A stretch of 51,773 nt of DNA from an uncultured beta proteobacterium (GTDB taxonomy: Bacteria > Pseudomonadota > Gammaproteobacteria > Burkholderiales > SG8-41), in NCBI GenBank assembly GCA_903889565.1, contig CAISYC010000032.1, positions 1 to 51,773 of the forward strand. Direction: 5' to 3'. The translations under genes were made by a program, and so were the position numbers. Below, one piece after another: positions 35,836 to 46,896 of the stretch. Position 1 is the first letter of the stretch, and every line of letters begins with the position of its first letter. The notes under the pieces were generated by a model. It saw only the letters and a program-made list of their open reading frames with translations. It was not told the DNA's origin and ran no database searches.

Positions 35836-37155
35836 TCAGCGTCCGATGCCGGAATATTCAATGCCGAGACCGCGCACGAAAGCCGGCTCGTAGAGATTGC
35901 GGCCGTCGATGATCACCGGCGCCTTCAGGCGGCGCTTGATCTCGTCGAAATCCGGACTGCGGAATTCCTTCCACTCGGTGATGATGACGAGGCAGTCCGC
36001 GCCGTCGAGCGCGGCCTGCGGCGATGCCGCGTATTCGATCCCCGGTAACCCGGCGAATACCTTTTTCGCCTGCTCGACCGCTACCGGATCATAGGCGACG
36101 ACACTGCCGCCACGCCGGATGAGTTCGGGCAACACGACCTGGCTGGTGGCCTCGCGCATGTCGTCGGTGTTGGGCTTGAACGCGAGGCCCCAGACCGTAA
36201 AGCGGCGGCCGGCGAGGTTCTCGCCGTAGCGCGCAATGATTTTTTCGAGCAGACGCGATTTCTGCGCCTGGTTGACGCGTTCGACCGCATCGATGATTTC
36301 AAGATGCATGCCGGACTCCTGCGCGGTTTGCTGGAGCGCGCTGACGTCCTTCGGAAAACAGGCGCCGCCGTAGCCGCAACCCGCATACAGAAAATGGTAG
36401 CCGATGCGCGCGTCCGAACCGATGCCCTGGCGCACGTGCTCGATGTCGGCGCCAAGCTTTTCAGCCAGATTCGCCAGCTCGTTCATGAATGAAATACGTG
36501 TTGCCAGCATCGCGTTGGCGGCGTATTTGGTCAGCTCCGCCGAGGGAATATCCATCACGATCATGCGTTCGTGGTTGCGCTGGATCGGCGCATAGATGGC
36601 GCGCATGATTTGCTTGGCGCGCTCGTCAGTGGCGCCGATAACGATGCGATCGGGACGCATGAAATCATCGACTGCCGCGCCCTCCTTCAGAAATTCCGGA
36701 TTCGACACCACGCTGTAGTCGTACGAAACACCGCGCGCCGCCAGCTCATCGGCGATCGCCAGCCGCACTTTTTCCGCAGTGCCGACCGGCACGGTCGATT
36801 TATCGACAATCACGCGGTAGCCGTCCATATGGCGCCCGATGTTGCGCGCGGCTGCAATTACGTATTGCAAATCGGCCGAGCCGTCTTCATCGGGCGGCGT
36901 ACCCACCGCGATGAACTGCACTTCGCCGTGCAACGCGCTCTCGGCAAAATCGGTGGTGAAATGCAGGCGCCCCGCTGCTGCATTGCGTTTGACCAGCGCT
37001 TCGAGGCCCGGCTCGTAGATCGGGATCTCGCCGCGCTTGAGCATGCCGATCTTTGCGGCATCGACATCGAGACACATCACGTCGTTGCCGAGTTCAGCCA
37101 GACAGGCGCCGGAAACCAGTCCGACATAGCCGGTGCCGATAATCGATATTCTCAT
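35836..37155 (-). CDS. ugd: UDP-glucose 6-dehydrogenase
   Basis: A 439-residue enzyme that oxidises UDP-glucose to UDP-glucuronate with two NAD+, feeding LPS, capsule or aminoarabinose synthesis. The Rossmann motif is GTGYVG (7-12). The catalytic Cys is C266 in [15 protein letters not shown], the NPEFLKEG substrate loop and FKPNTDD are all present. The start at 37155 overlaps the pyrF stop by four bases (ATGA), so translation is probably coupled. The longer open frame upstream is in pyrF and not coding. Confidence 0.96.
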   Translation of the reverse strand: MRISIIGTGYVGLVSGACLAELGNDVMCLDVDAAKIGMLKRGEIPIYEPGLEALVKRNAAAGRLHFTTDFAESALHGEVQFIAVGTPPDEDGSADLQYVIAAARNIGRHMDGYRVIVDKSTVPVGTAEKVRLAIADELAARGVSYDYSVVSNPEFLKEGAAVDDFMRPDRIVIGATDERAKQIMRAIYAPIQRNHERMIVMDIPSAELTKYAANAMLATRISFMNELANLAEKLGADIEHVRQGIGSDARIGYHFLYAGCGYGGACFPKDVSALQQTAQESGMHLEIIDAVERVNQAQKSRLLEKIIARYGENLAGRRFTVWGLAFKPNTDDMREATSQVVLPELIRRGGSVVAYDPVAVEQAKKVFAGLPGIEYAASPQAALDGADCLVIITEWKEFRSPDFDEIKRRLKAPVIIDGRNLYEPAFVRGLGIEYSGIGR

Positions 37156-37859
37156 GCGGTTTTCCCTGAACTGATTTCGCGATTGATCGCGGCAAGCGCG
37201 GCCACTGGATCCGCCGCCTGCGTGACGGGACGCCCGATCACCAGATAATCCGAACCCGCCGCAATGGCGGCGGCCGGCGTCATCACGCGCTGCTGATCGT
37301 CTTTGCTCGAAGAGGCCGGGCGGATGCCCGGGGTCACCAATTTGAAACCGGGTCCGCAGGCAGCGCGCAACAGCGCCGACTCCTGCGCCGAACATACTAC
37401 GCCGTCGAGTCCGCTCGATTGCGTTAGCAGGGCCAGCCGGCGCACCGCGCCGGCAGCATCGCCGACAATGCCGACCTCGGCGATTTCCTGCGGCCCCATG
37501 CTGGTCAGCAGCGTGACCGCGATCAACAGCGGACGACCGGCACCGGCGCCGACGGCCTCGCGCGCCGCTTCCATCATGGCGCGGCCGCCGGAGGCATGCA
37601 CATTCAGCATCCACACGCCGAGCTGGACGGCGGCGCGGCAGGCACCGGCCACCGTGTTGGGTATGTCGTGAAATTTCAAGTCGAGAAATATATCGAAACC
37701 TTGTTTCGATAATGTTTCAATCAGCGCCGGCCCGGCCGCGGTAAACAGTTCCTTGCCGACCTTGAGCCGGCAGTCCTGCGGATTCACGCGACGCGAAAAA
37801 GTGATTGCCTCGGCGGCGGTCGGAAAATCCAGCGCAACAATGATCCGCGATGCACTCAT
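37152..37859 (-). CDS. pyrF: Orotidine-5'-phosphate decarboxylase
   Basis: A 235-residue TIM-barrel enzyme that decarboxylates OMP to UMP, the last step of pyrimidine synthesis. The active-site D-K-x-x-D is D60, K62 and D65 in [12 protein letters not shown]. The N-terminal [10 protein letters not shown] and C-terminal phosphate loop ([12 protein letters not shown]) fit the family. The start at 37859 overlaps the lapB stop by four bases (ATGA). UMP feeds UDP-sugars, and the next gene (ugd) uses UDP-glucose. Confidence 0.97.
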   Translation of the reverse strand: MSASRIIVALDFPTAAEAITFSRRVNPQDCRLKVGKELFTAAGPALIETLSKQGFDIFLDLKFHDIPNTVAGACRAAVQLGVWMLNVHASGGRAMMEAAREAVGAGAGRPLLIAVTLLTSMGPQEIAEVGIVGDAAGAVRRLALLTQSSGLDGVVCSAQESALLRAACGPGFKLVTPGIRPASSSKDDQQRVMTPAAAIAAGSDYLVIGRPVTQAADPVAALAAINREISSGKTA

Positions 37860-39031
37860 GCCGGTTGACCTTTTTCTTCGGTACGCTTTGGCGAGTAGGT
37901 TTCCCATTCGCCGCACGCCGGACAGTGCCAGTAATACTGATGCGCGCGGAAACCGCAGTTGTCGCATTTATACATGGCGAGCGTGCGCGTGTGCTGATGC
38001 ACCAGGTTCTTGACCAATTCGAGATCGGCGCGCCGCTGCACCGGCGCCTCGAGCAATTGAGCTTCGAGCAGCTTGTCGAGCCCGAGCAATGAAGGGCTGC
38101 GGCGCATTTCGTCGCGCACCAGTTGATACGCCGGTTCGGCGCCTTCGCTCTCCAGCACGCAGGAAAATACGACATTCAGCACGTCGATCGAGGGGTAGCG
38201 GGCGAGCAGCCCGCGCAGCAGGTTCAGACCCTCGCCGCTTTTTCCCATTTGCCGGTAGGCCTTGATGATGCGCTCGGCCACCAGCGCAAGATAGGCCGGA
38301 TTCTGCGTTTCGATGCGCTTCCACGCGTCGACCGCAGCCTCCGGCCGCTGCAGCGCAATTTCAATGTCGCCAAGCAGAACATTGGCGCGCACACATAGCC
38401 GGTGATGCGCCAGCGCCTGCGCAAGGTGCGGCCGCCCCGCTTCCGGACGCGACTCCATGACCTCGCGCGAAGCCAGTTCGCAGAAAAAATTCGCAATCTC
38501 TTTCTGGTGCGACTGGCCGGTGACCGACTCGAGTTGCTGCGCGGTGTCGATCGCCTTCAGCCAGTCCTTTTCCTGTTCGTAGATTTCGAGGAGGTAGCGC
38601 AGCGCCGCCTCGGAATGCGAAGTGCCCTTCAGCCTGGCGAACAACTCCTCGGCTCGGTCGAGCAGGCCGGCCTTGAGATAGTCCTGCGCCAGTTCGTACA
38701 ACGCGTCGAGTTTCTGCGGCTGCGGCAGGTCGTCGCGTTCGACCAGATTCTGGTGCATGCGGATGGCGCGTTCGACTTCGCCGCGGCGGCGAAACAGCGA
38801 ACCCAATGCAAAATGCAGTTCGATGGTCTGCGGCTCGACCTTGACCACTTCGATGAAGGCCTCGATCGCCTTGTCGGGCTGCTCGTTGAGCAGAAAATTC
38901 AGACCCTTGAAATAAGACTGCGGCAGCGCCCGCGATTCGGTCAGCAGGTGCTTGATGTCGATGCGCGCGGCCAGCCAGCCGAGCACGAAGAACAGCGGCA
39001 GCGCCAGCAGCCACCAGTATTCAATTTCCAT
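37856..39031 (-). CDS. lapB: LPS assembly regulator, TPR protein
   Basis: A 391-residue LapB/YciM homologue. One N-terminal membrane anchor ([18 protein letters not shown]) is followed by about nine TPR units and a C-terminal rubredoxin-like zinc knuckle (CDNC at about 356, CPAC at about 371). In E. coli LapB brings LpxC to FtsH for proteolysis and so balances LPS synthesis. The start leaves a short gap after lapA. It belongs to the chain lapA-lapB-pyrF-ugd-rfaE1-hldD-cysM, several of whose junctions overlap. Confidence 0.95.
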   Translation of the reverse strand: MEIEYWWLLALPLFFVLGWLAARIDIKHLLTESRALPQSYFKGLNFLLNEQPDKAIEAFIEVVKVEPQTIELHFALGSLFRRRGEVERAIRMHQNLVERDDLPQPQKLDALYELAQDYLKAGLLDRAEELFARLKGTSHSEAALRYLLEIYEQEKDWLKAIDTAQQLESVTGQSHQKEIANFFCELASREVMESRPEAGRPHLAQALAHHRLCVRANVLLGDIEIALQRPEAAVDAWKRIETQNPAYLALVAERIIKAYRQMGKSGEGLNLLRGLLARYPSIDVLNVVFSCVLESEGAEPAYQLVRDEMRRSPSLLGLDKLLEAQLLEAPVQRRADLELVKNLVHQHTRTLAMYKCDNCGFRAHQYYWHCPACGEWETYSPKRTEEKGQPA

Positions 39032-39052
39032 GGGGTTCCGCCGCTGACATGT

Positions 39053-39337
39053 TCACGCCACCTCGACGGGCACGCCGGCGCCGCCCTCGGCACGGCTGCG
39101 CAGTTCGCGCCGCAGCGCGCGCAGTTCGCGCCGTTGGCTGGCAATCTTGCCAAGGCCGGTCAGGATGCCGGCGACGATGCCGATTGCCAGCACCAGAAGC
39201 AGCACGAACGCCAGCGGCGCCTGCCATTCGAGACCGGCAAAATAACGCAGGGTCACGCTGTCGGTGTTCTTGATTGCGAATCCAAGCAGCAGCAGAAACA
39301 CCACGACTTTGGTTGCCAGTGAAAAAATACGCATCAC
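39053..39337 (-). CDS. lapA: LapA-family (DUF1049) inner-membrane protein
   Basis: A 94-residue protein with two membrane segments (about 6-24 and 42-62) joined by a short loop with SVTLRYFAGLEWQAPL. A basic C-terminal tail follows. This is the pattern of LapA/YciS, the usual partner of LapB in LPS control. It lies 21 bases upstream of lapB and downstream of the ihfB terminator, so it likely has its own promoter. Confidence 0.9.
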   Translation of the reverse strand: MMRIFSLATKVVVFLLLLGFAIKNTDSVTLRYFAGLEWQAPLAFVLLLVLAIGIVAGILTGLGKIASQRRELRALRRELRSRAEGGAGVPVEVA

Positions 39338-39368
39338 TCAGATCCTCCGCAGGCTTGCGCCGCACGGA

Positions 39369-39407
39369 CAAAAAAAAGGCGGCATGATCTTTCGACGATG
39401 CCGCACC
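39369..39407 (-). terminator. Terminator after ihfB
   Basis: On the minus strand GCGGCAT-loop-ATGCCGC is followed by eight T. It lies about 20 bases after the ihfB stop and before lapA, separating the rpsA-ihfB unit from the lapA operon. Confidence 0.88.
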
Positions 39408-39425
39408 GTACCGATTGCGTCGCGC

Positions 39426-39722
39426 TTATTTCTTGGGGTCGATTTTGTAGTCAACGCGCTCGCGCAATTCCTTGCCGGCCTTGAAATGCGGCACGTACTT
39501 TGCCGGCACCTGCACCTTCGCACCGGACTTGGGATTGCGTCCGGTGCGCGGTGGCCGGTAATTCAGCCCGAAACTTCCGAAGCCGCGGATTTCAATCCGC
39601 TGCCCCTGCGACAGGCTTTTGCCCATCGCGTCGAGCACCATCTTGACGGCAAGCTCGGCGTCCTTCGCCACCAGCTGCGGATAACGCGCAGCCAGCTTTG
39701 CGATGAGTTCGGACTTGGTCAT
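39426..39722 (-). CDS. ihfB: Integration host factor beta subunit
   Basis: A 98-residue HU/IHF-family DNA-bending protein that pairs with IhfA. It begins [10 protein letters not shown] and contains [30 protein letters not shown], the beta-arm and its tip proline region. The start is the ATG at 39722, preceded by AGAGGTGA; a GTG three bases further would add two residues. It lies just after rpsA, the usual order in Proteobacteria. Confidence 0.97.
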   Translation of the reverse strand: MTKSELIAKLAARYPQLVAKDAELAVKMVLDAMGKSLSQGQRIEIRGFGSFGLNYRPPRTGRNPKSGAKVQVPAKYVPHFKAGKELRERVDYKIDPKK

Positions 39723-39733
39723 GTTCACCTCTG

Positions 39734-41443
39734 TTATTGACCCGAATTGGCGGTATCGAGCTTGGCTTTAAGCAGCGCGCCGAGGCTCGTGGTGCCTGCG
39801 TTGGCCGGTTTGTCGGCCGCCATCTTCTGCATCGCCGCGGATTCCTCGGCCATGTCGCGGGCCTTGATCGAGAGGTTGATCGTACGGTTCTTGCGATCGA
39901 TGTTGATGATCATCGAGGTCACCGCATCGCCTTCCTTGAGGTGGGTGCGGATGTCTTCGACGCGGTCGCGCGCGACTTCCGAGGCGCGCAGATAGCCTTC
40001 GACGCCGCCTTCGAGTTCGATCACGGCGCCCTTGGCGTCGATCGCCTTGACCGTGCCCTTGACGACGCTGTTCTTGTCATGCACCGACATGAAGCTGGTG
40101 AACGGATCGCCATCGAGTTGCTTGATGCCGAGCGAAATACGCTCGCGTTCGACATCGATGCCGAGCACGATCGCTTCGGTCTCGTCGCCCTTCTTGTATT
40201 TGCGCACGGCTTCCTCGCCGGGCACGCTCCACGACAGGTCCGACAAATGGACGAGGCCGTCGATGTTGCCGGGCAGACCGATGAACACGCCGAAGTCCGT
40301 GATCGACTTGATCTGGCCTTTGACTTTTTCGCCCTTGCGGTGGTTCATCGAGAACTCTTCCCACGGATTCGGCTTGCACTGCTTCATCCCGAGGGAGATG
40401 CGGCGGCGCTCTTCGTCGATCTCGAGCACCATGACTTCAACTTCATCGCCCAGATTGACCACACGCGACGGATGCACGTTCTTGTTGGTCCAGTCCATTT
40501 CCGACACATGGACCAAGCCTTCGATGCCCTGCTCGATCTCAACAAACGCGCCGTAGTCGGTCAAATTGCTGACCTTGCCGAACAGGCGCGTGCCCTGCGG
40601 GTAACGGCGCGACAGGCCCACCCACGGATCTTCGCCGAGCTGTTTGAGGCCGAGCGACACGCGGTTCTTTTCCTGATCGAACTTGAGGATCTTGGCTTCG
40701 ACTTCATCGCCCACCGCCAGCACTTCCGACGGATGCTTGACGCGGCGCCAAGCGAGGTCGGTAATGTGCAGCAGACCGTCGATGCCGCCCAGATCGACGA
40801 ACGCGCCGTAGTCTGTGATGTTCTTGACGATACCCTTGACCACCGCGCCCTCGGCGAGGCTTGCCAGCAGCGCCTGACGCTCGGCACCTTGCGACGCTTC
40901 GAGCACGGCGCGGCGCGAGACGACCACGTTGTTGCGCTTGCGGTCGAGTTTGATGACCTTGAAATCCAGAACCTTGCCTTCGTACGGCGTGGTGTCCTTG
41001 ACCGGGCGGATATCAACCAGCGAGCCGGGCAGGAAGGCGCGTATGCCGTTGACCATGACCGTGAGGCCGCCCTTGACCTTGCCGCTGACGAGGCCTGAAA
41101 CCTGGGTCGATTTTTCGAGCGCCTGCTCCAGATCGAGCCAGGCTGCCAGACGTTTGGCCTTGTCGCGCGACAGGCGCGTTTCGCCGAAACCATCTTCGAG
41201 TGCGTCGATCGCCACTTGGACGAAGTCGCCCGGTTTGACTTCGATTTCGCCACGGTCATTCTGGAACTCTTCCAGAAGGATGTAACTTTCTGATTTCAAA
41301 CCGGCATTGACGACAATGTGGTTTGCATCGATGCGGATCACTTCAGCAGTGATCACTTCGCCAATGCGCATTTCCTTGCGCGAGAGGCTCTCTTCAAAGA
41401 GCGCAGCAAAATTTTCGCCGGCGGCGACGTCAGTGGTTGTCAT
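39734..41443 (-). CDS. rpsA: 30S ribosomal protein S1
   Basis: A 569-residue protein that binds mRNA on the small subunit and helps unfold it. Six S1/OB domains run in order (about 29-95, 113-178, 199-267, 284-354, 371-441 and 458-527), as in E. coli S1. The start is ATG 41443; a TTG at 41452 would add three residues. It is translated between cmk and ihfB. It probably also controls its own synthesis, as known in E. coli. Confidence 0.97.
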   Translation of the reverse strand: MTTTDVAAGENFAALFEESLSRKEMRIGEVITAEVIRIDANHIVVNAGLKSESYILLEEFQNDRGEIEVKPGDFVQVAIDALEDGFGETRLSRDKAKRLAAWLDLEQALEKSTQVSGLVSGKVKGGLTVMVNGIRAFLPGSLVDIRPVKDTTPYEGKVLDFKVIKLDRKRNNVVVSRRAVLEASQGAERQALLASLAEGAVVKGIVKNITDYGAFVDLGGIDGLLHITDLAWRRVKHPSEVLAVGDEVEAKILKFDQEKNRVSLGLKQLGEDPWVGLSRRYPQGTRLFGKVSNLTDYGAFVEIEQGIEGLVHVSEMDWTNKNVHPSRVVNLGDEVEVMVLEIDEERRRISLGMKQCKPNPWEEFSMNHRKGEKVKGQIKSITDFGVFIGLPGNIDGLVHLSDLSWSVPGEEAVRKYKKGDETEAIVLGIDVERERISLGIKQLDGDPFTSFMSVHDKNSVVKGTVKAIDAKGAVIELEGGVEGYLRASEVARDRVEDIRTHLKEGDAVTSMIINIDRKNRTINLSIKARDMAEESAAMQKMAADKPANAGTTSLGALLKAKLDTANSGQ

Positions 41444-41532
41444 GTTATTCAAGTGAGATTCCGAAAAGCCCGTTTTATCAACGGGGTCTGATTTATAAAC
41501 GCCAAGCGCCTGGCAGCGTCATGGCACCCGTA

Positions 41533-42207
41533 TTACAACTGCGTGACTGCCTTGTAACGCGCCAATACTGCTTCCACTGCCGCATCAATCGAAAGATGAG
41601 TGGTATCGAGCAGCCTGGCGTCGTCGGTCTTCTTCAGGGGGGCCGCCGCGCGCTGGCTATCGCGTTCGTCGCGCGCCCGTAACTCCTGCAAAAGGGCGGC
41701 CATATTAGCATCCATTCCTTTACCTATCAACTGTTTATAGCGGCGTTCGGCCCGCGTCTCGGCGTCCGCCGTGAGGTAGATTTTGAGCCGCGCATCGGGA
41801 AATACCGCCGAGCCCATGTCGCGGCCGTCGGCCACCAACCCCGGCGCCTGACGAAACGCCCGTTGGCGGTCGAGTAAGGCCGCACGCACGGCCGGCCACA
41901 CCGCCACCTGTGAGGCGCCGATGCCGCCGTCTTCACTACGCACAGAATTCGTCACAACCGATTGATTTAAATATATTTCATCACTGTTAAAACGAACATC
42001 GAGGGCGGCCGCCAGCGGCGCCAAAGCCGCCCCGTCGTTCCACGCAATACCCGACTGCTTGGCGGCGACCGCGACCACGCGGTAAAGCGCACCGCTGTCC
42101 AGATAGTGGTATCCCAATGCCGTGGCGACGCGCTGCGCGACCGTGCCCTTGCCAGAGGCCGACGGACCGTCGATCGCGATCACCGGCGGCAGCGTACCGG
42201 CGGTCAT
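41533..42207 (-). CDS. cmk: Cytidylate kinase
   Basis: A 224-residue nucleotide kinase that converts CMP and dCMP to the diphosphates. The P-loop is GPSASGKGT (14-22). YLDSGALYR and the [12 protein letters not shown] segment place it in the Cmk family; the ERRYKQL region forms the lid. The start at 42207 overlaps the aroA stop by four bases (ATGA). The aroA-cmk-rpsA order is conserved in many Proteobacteria. Confidence 0.96.
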   Translation of the reverse strand: MTAGTLPPVIAIDGPSASGKGTVAQRVATALGYHYLDSGALYRVVAVAAKQSGIAWNDGAALAPLAAALDVRFNSDEIYLNQSVVTNSVRSEDGGIGASQVAVWPAVRAALLDRQRAFRQAPGLVADGRDMGSAVFPDARLKIYLTADAETRAERRYKQLIGKGMDANMAALLQELRARDERDSQRAAAPLKKTDDARLLDTTHLSIDAAVEAVLARYKAVTQL

Positions 42208-43508
42208 GCGGCAATCCCGGCGAATACATTGAAATACTCCGGGAAGGTCTTGGCCACGCAACGCGGGTCATTGATGCGCACCGTAACACCGCCCAGCGCC
42301 GCCAGCGAAAAACACATCGCCATGCGGTGATCGTCATAGGTATCGATCGTCGCCGGCGACAAACGGGCCGGCGGCGTTACGCGCAAACTGTCAGCAGTGG
42401 CGTCAACCACCGCGCCGAGTTTGCGCAATTCGATCGCCATTGCGGCAATACGATCGGTTTCCTTGACCCGCCAGCTGCCGATGTTGCGCAGCGTGCTCGG
42501 TCCGTCGGCAAACAAGGCCGCCACTGCGACCGTCATGGCCGCATCGGGAATGTGGTTGAAGTCGGCATCGATCGCCTTGAGTTTGCCGCGGCGCTTGGCT
42601 GCTGCACCAGCCGTCGCACTGATCCAGTTGTCTCCCGACTCGATCTCCGCGCCCATCTCGCGCAACGTATCGGCAAAACGCACATCGCCCTGAATGCTGT
42701 CGCGGCCGACGCCCTCGACGCGCACCGCACCGTCCTCGCCGAGACCGCTGATTGCACCGGCGGCCAGAAAATACGATGCAGCCGACGCATCGCCCTCGAC
42801 GAAGATTTCACCGGGCGAACGATAACGCGCAGCCGGCAGCGTAAAACGCGACCAGCCCTCGCGCGCAACTTCGACGCCGAATTTCTGCAGTGTCTTCAGC
42901 GTAATCTCGATATAGGGCTTGGAAATCAGTTCGCCCACAATGTCCACCACCATCCTGCGTCCAAGCAGAGGCAGCGCCAGCAACAGCGCGGTCAGATACT
43001 GGCTCGACACATTGCCGCGAATCGACACCACCCCGCCCTCGATGGCCGCCGGACGAATATGCAGCGGCGGAAATCCCTGCGCGCCTTCGTACTCGATGCG
43101 CGCGCCGAGACTTTGCAGCGCATCAACGAGATCGCCGATCGGGCGCTCGTGCATGCGCGGCACGCCGGACAAGCGGTAATCGCCGTTGCAGAGTGCAAGC
43201 ACCGCGGTCAGCGGCCGGAAAGCGGTGCCGGCATTGCCGAGAAAAAGTTCGGCCTGCTTAACCTTAAATGCGCCACCGGCGCCGCATACGCGCACACCGC
43301 CGGCACCGTCGGACGTGCAATCGACCCCCAACGCGCGCAGGGCGGCGAGCATATGCCGCGTATCGTCGGCATCGAGCACGTCATGCAGATGGGTTTCTCC
43401 CGCTGCCAGCGCCGCCAGCAACAGGAACCGGTTGGAAATGCTTTTCGAGCCGGGCAGCCTGACGCTGCCGCGCACACTGCGGATCGGCCCGAGGTCAAGA
43501 AATTCCAT
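42204..43508 (-). CDS. aroA: 3-phosphoshikimate 1-carboxyvinyltransferase (EPSP synthase)
   Basis: A 434-residue shikimate-pathway enzyme joining PEP to shikimate-3-phosphate. The substrate motif [10 protein letters not shown] (19-27, K22) and the PEP loop [11 protein letters not shown] (90-100) are present; a Phe replaces the Met often found in GNAGTAMRPL. The C-terminal [13 protein letters not shown] is intact. It starts 49 bases after tyrA on the same strand and overlaps cmk by four bases. Confidence 0.96.
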   Translation of the reverse strand: MEFLDLGPIRSVRGSVRLPGSKSISNRFLLLAALAAGETHLHDVLDADDTRHMLAALRALGVDCTSDGAGGVRVCGAGGAFKVKQAELFLGNAGTAFRPLTAVLALCNGDYRLSGVPRMHERPIGDLVDALQSLGARIEYEGAQGFPPLHIRPAAIEGGVVSIRGNVSSQYLTALLLALPLLGRRMVVDIVGELISKPYIEITLKTLQKFGVEVAREGWSRFTLPAARYRSPGEIFVEGDASAASYFLAAGAISGLGEDGAVRVEGVGRDSIQGDVRFADTLREMGAEIESGDNWISATAGAAAKRRGKLKAIDADFNHIPDAAMTVAVAALFADGPSTLRNIGSWRVKETDRIAAMAIELRKLGAVVDATADSLRVTPPARLSPATIDTYDDHRMAMCFSLAALGGVTVRINDPRCVAKTFPEYFNVFAGIAA

Positions 43509-43557
43509 GCGCCCTCACCGCACCGCGCCGGCAAAGCCCGGGGGCGTCATTGGCAAC

Positions 43558-44475
43558 TCATTTTCGTTTAAGCCAGCGCGCGCGCGCGTCGCGCGCCGCG
43601 GCAAAGCGTTGCTCGAGTGCGGCGCCGTCATTGGCGGCCAGCAATCCGCGCAATCGCTCGAATTCGGCCAGATAATCGTCGAGCGCCTGCAGCAGCGCAT
43701 CGCGGTTCGACAGACAAATATCGCGCCACATTTCCGGCGAACTGCCGGCGATGCGCGTGGTGTCGCGAAAACCGCCGCCAGTGTGGGCGAGCAGGGTTTG
43801 CGCATCCTTGTAACCGGCGACCTGACCGACCAGCGCGTAGGCCACCACGTGCGGCAGGTGGCTGACCAGCGCGAACATGCGGTCGTGCGCCGCTGCATCC
43901 ATCTTGTTGACGCGCATGCCGGCCAGCCGCCATGCCGCAGCGACCTTCTTTACCGCCTGCGGATCGGTTTCACGCACGGGCGTGACAATGAGTTCGTGAT
44001 CGCGGAACAACGCGGCGAACGCCGCCTTGGCGCCGCTTTTTTCGGTGCCTGCGATCGGATGCGCCGGCACGAAGCGGCCGAACTGCGCGCCCAAATAACG
44101 CCGCGCCTGCGCGATGATGTCGAGCTTGGTGCTGCCGGCATCGGTGACGATCGTCTGCGGCCCGAGATGCGGCGCGATTTGCGCCAGCACCGCTGCGTTC
44201 TGCGCCAGCGGCACCGCCAGCAAAACGACGTCCGCATCGCGCACGGCTGTGGCGGCATCGGCGGCGATTTCGTCGATGATGCCGAGACGCCGCGCCGTCA
44301 GCAGGTTGGCGCGCGAACGGCCGACGCCGACCACGCGAGCGACGGCGCGCTGCTCCTTCAATGCGAGCGCAAACGAACCGCCGATCAAACCGACGCCGAA
44401 AATCACCAGCTTGCCGATAAGCGGCTTGCGCGCGGCCTGCGCGCCGCCTTTGCGCGCGCCTGATTTTTTTTTCAT
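43558..44475 (-). CDS. tyrA: Prephenate dehydrogenase
   Basis: A 305-residue NAD-dependent enzyme in tyrosine synthesis. The dinucleotide motif is GVGLIGG (27-33). Prephenate-binding residues lie in [12 protein letters not shown], and the His-containing [11 protein letters not shown] helix follows. There is no fused chorismate mutase or ACT domain. The basic N-terminal tail ([10 protein letters not shown]) is unusual. The start overlaps the hisC stop by four bases. Confidence 0.94.
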   Translation of the reverse strand: MKKKSGARKGGAQAARKPLIGKLVIFGVGLIGGSFALALKEQRAVARVVGVGRSRANLLTARRLGIIDEIAADAATAVRDADVVLLAVPLAQNAAVLAQIAPHLGPQTIVTDAGSTKLDIIAQARRYLGAQFGRFVPAHPIAGTEKSGAKAAFAALFRDHELIVTPVRETDPQAVKKVAAAWRLAGMRVNKMDAAAHDRMFALVSHLPHVVAYALVGQVAGYKDAQTLLAHTGGGFRDTTRIAGSSPEMWRDICLSNRDALLQALDDYLAEFERLRGLLAANDGAALEQRFAAARDARARWLKRK

Positions 44476-45614
44476 TCCGCCAGCGCCGCCTTCAAAGCCT
44501 CGAGGAAACGCGCGATTTCGCTCTCAAGCCCGGTGCTGACGCGCAGGTAACCCGGCATGCCGTAACCGGCGATCGGCCGCACGATGACGCCGCGCTTGAG
44601 CAGTTGCTGGAACACTTTGGCGGCATCGCCGACCTTGAAGCTTACAAAATTGCCGAATGACGGAATATACGACAGGCCCAGCGTTTCGAGGCCGCGCACG
44701 AGCTGACGCATGCCCGCGGCGTTGAGTTCACTGCTGCGGCAGACGAATTCATGATCGAACAAGGCTGCCGCCGCCGCCGCCAGCGAAATGCTGTTGACGT
44801 TGAACGGCTGACGCACGCGGTTCATCAGGTCGATCACGCGCTCGTGCCCGAGTGCGTAACCGACGCGCAGACCGGCCAGTCCGTAGGCTTTGGAGAACGT
44901 GCGCGTCACCACCAGATTGGGAAATTGCTCCAGCCAGCCAATGCTGTCGGACTTCAAATCCTCCGGCAGGTATTCGTTATAGGCTTCGTCGAGCACGACG
45001 ATAATGTGCGACGGCAGCGCGCGCAGGAAACCCAGCAAGGCGTTGGCGCGCAACAGCGTGCCGGTCGGATTATTCGGATTGGCGATGAAGACCATGCGGG
45101 TCTGCGCGGTGACCGCCGCGAGCATGGCATCAAGGTCGTGACCGAAATCCTTCGCCGGCACCTCCACGCCGGTGGCACCGATTGTCTGCGTCTCGATCGC
45201 ATAGATGGCAAAGGCGTGCTGCGCGTAGATGGCCTCCACCCCGGGCGCGAGAAACGCGCGTGCCGCCATGTCGAGCACGTCGTTCGAGCCGTTGCCGAGC
45301 GCAATCTGCGGCATCGCAACGCCAAAGCGCCGCACGATCGCCTGCTTGAGGTCGAAGCCGTTGCCGTCCGGGTAGAGCGCGATACCGGCAAGCGCCTGCT
45401 GCATCGCCTGCATCGCCAGCGGACTCACGCCGAGCGGATTTTCATTCGACGCAAGCTTGATGATGCGGTCCGGATCGAGATTGAGTTCACGCGCAAGTTC
45501 CGCGATCGGCTTGCCCGGCTGATAAGGCGCAATCGCGCGGATATAACCGGGCGCAAGATCGCAGGCATCGGCGGCGACGGTGCCCGCGCGCAGTGTGGCG
45601 TTGGTAACTGACAT
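44472..45614 (-). CDS. hisC: Histidinol-phosphate aminotransferase family (HisC)
   Basis: A 380-residue class I/II PLP aminotransferase. SNENPLG and the NPNNPTG loop (179-185) match HisC; the PLP lysine is K242 in [18 protein letters not shown]. HisC homologues in this chromosomal position (between pheA and tyrA) usually also, or mainly, transaminate aromatic keto acids, so a role in Phe/Tyr synthesis is likely beside or instead of histidine synthesis. It overlaps tyrA by four bases. Confidence 0.92.
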   Translation of the reverse strand: MSVTNATLRAGTVAADACDLAPGYIRAIAPYQPGKPIAELARELNLDPDRIIKLASNENPLGVSPLAMQAMQQALAGIALYPDGNGFDLKQAIVRRFGVAMPQIALGNGSNDVLDMAARAFLAPGVEAIYAQHAFAIYAIETQTIGATGVEVPAKDFGHDLDAMLAAVTAQTRMVFIANPNNPTGTLLRANALLGFLRALPSHIIVVLDEAYNEYLPEDLKSDSIGWLEQFPNLVVTRTFSKAYGLAGLRVGYALGHERVIDLMNRVRQPFNVNSISLAAAAAALFDHEFVCRSSELNAAGMRQLVRGLETLGLSYIPSFGNFVSFKVGDAAKVFQQLLKRGVIVRPIAGYGMPGYLRVSTGLESEIARFLEALKAALAE

Positions 45615-45645
45615 GGCAATGACCGTTGTGGTTGAAACGCGGAAC

Positions 45646-46710
45646 CTAGACTGTTCCGGCCGGATAGGATCCGAGATTCTTCATGTAAGCCGCCTGCGCG
45701 CTGATCTCCTGCAGCGCCTGCGCGACATTCGCGTCCTGTTGATGGCCCTCGAGATCGACGTAGAACACGTATTCCCAGCGCGCCGTGCGCGCCGGCCGCG
45801 ATTCGAGACGGGTCATGCTCACCGCGTGTTTTGCCAGCGGAGTCAGCAGCGCGTGGATCGCGCCCGGAATATTCCGCGTCGACAGCACCAGCGAGGTCTT
45901 GTCGCGTCCGGACGGCCCCGCGTCCTGCGGCGCGATGACGACAAACCGCGTCGTATTTTTCGGCTCGTCCTCGATGTTGGCGGCAATCAGCTTGAGTTTG
46001 TAGACGGCGGCAGCGGCGCGGCTGGCGATGGCTGCCGCGGAAGCATCCTTCGCCGCCATGCGCGCCGCCTCGGCATTGCTCACCACCGGCGTGCGTCTGG
46101 CCGCCGGGAACCGCTGATTGAGCCATTCATGGCACTGCGCGAGGCTCTGGCTGTGCGAGTAAATCTTTTTCACTGACACCGGCTTGCCGCTTTTGCTCAT
46201 CAGGCATTGATGCACCGGCAGCAGCACTTCACCGCAGATTTTCAGCGGCGTCGCCAACAACAGATCATGGGTGCGGCCGATGCTGCCCTCGGTGGTGTTT
46301 TCAACCGGCACCACGCCGTAGCCGGTCTGGCCGGATTCAACCTGGCGGAACACCTCGTCAATCGACGCGCAGGGGCGCAATTCGGCCTGACCGCCGAAAT
46401 GGCGCAGCGCGGCTTCTTCGCTGAAAGTGCCCTGTGGACCGAGATAGGCGACGCCGATGCCGTCCTCGAGCGCGCGGCAGGCCGACATGATTTCGGTATA
46501 CAGGCGCGCCACCGCGCGCTGCGGCAGCGGGCCCTGATTGGCGGCGGCGAGCCGGCGCAGGATCTGCGCCTCACGTTCCGGGCGATATTTGGCGCCGCGT
46601 TTGGCGCCGCCGATTTCCTGCGCCAGACGCGCGCGCTCGTTAAGCAGTTCGAGTATGCGGTCGTCGAAGGCGTCGATGCGGTCGCGTATTTTTTTGAGCG
46701 GATCGGTCAC
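45646..46710 (-). CDS. pheA: Chorismate mutase / prephenate dehydratase (P-protein)
   Basis: A 354-residue bifunctional enzyme. Residues 1-88 are an AroQ chorismate mutase, 86-265 the prephenate dehydratase ([14 protein letters not shown] at the start, NTTRFVVI at the end) and about 275-350 an ACT domain ([21 protein letters not shown]) that binds phenylalanine for feedback control. It starts 31 bases upstream of hisC and continues the serine/aromatic gene run. Confidence 0.96.
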   Translation of the reverse strand: MTDPLKKIRDRIDAFDDRILELLNERARLAQEIGGAKRGAKYRPEREAQILRRLAAANQGPLPQRAVARLYTEIMSACRALEDGIGVAYLGPQGTFSEEAALRHFGGQAELRPCASIDEVFRQVESGQTGYGVVPVENTTEGSIGRTHDLLLATPLKICGEVLLPVHQCLMSKSGKPVSVKKIYSHSQSLAQCHEWLNQRFPAARRTPVVSNAEAARMAAKDASAAAIASRAAAAVYKLKLIAANIEDEPKNTTRFVVIAPQDAGPSGRDKTSLVLSTRNIPGAIHALLTPLAKHAVSMTRLESRPARTARWEYVFYVDLEGHQQDANVAQALQEISAQAAYMKNLGSYPAGTV

Positions 46711-46896
46711 AGGGTCCCCGGCCGGTGTTGAGCGGAATAATCAGCCGGCAGGCCCAGATGATAAATCAATCGGTGCGCCGGCGGCTACGGCGCGCAGATC
46801 GCTACGCGAATGTCCCACCGCGATTAAATGCTGACACCGTGCCGGCGCAGCCGGCCGCAGGCGGGATGCGTGCCGGCCGGATCAAAGCCGTCGTCT

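Noticed and set aside
33957..35912. A 651-residue plus-strand frame over hldD and rfaE1
   Set aside because: It lies opposite two firmly identified genes and has no recognisable domain.
42117..43571. A 484-residue plus-strand frame over aroA
   Set aside because: A shadow frame of aroA and cmk, with low-complexity Arg/Gln-rich sequence.
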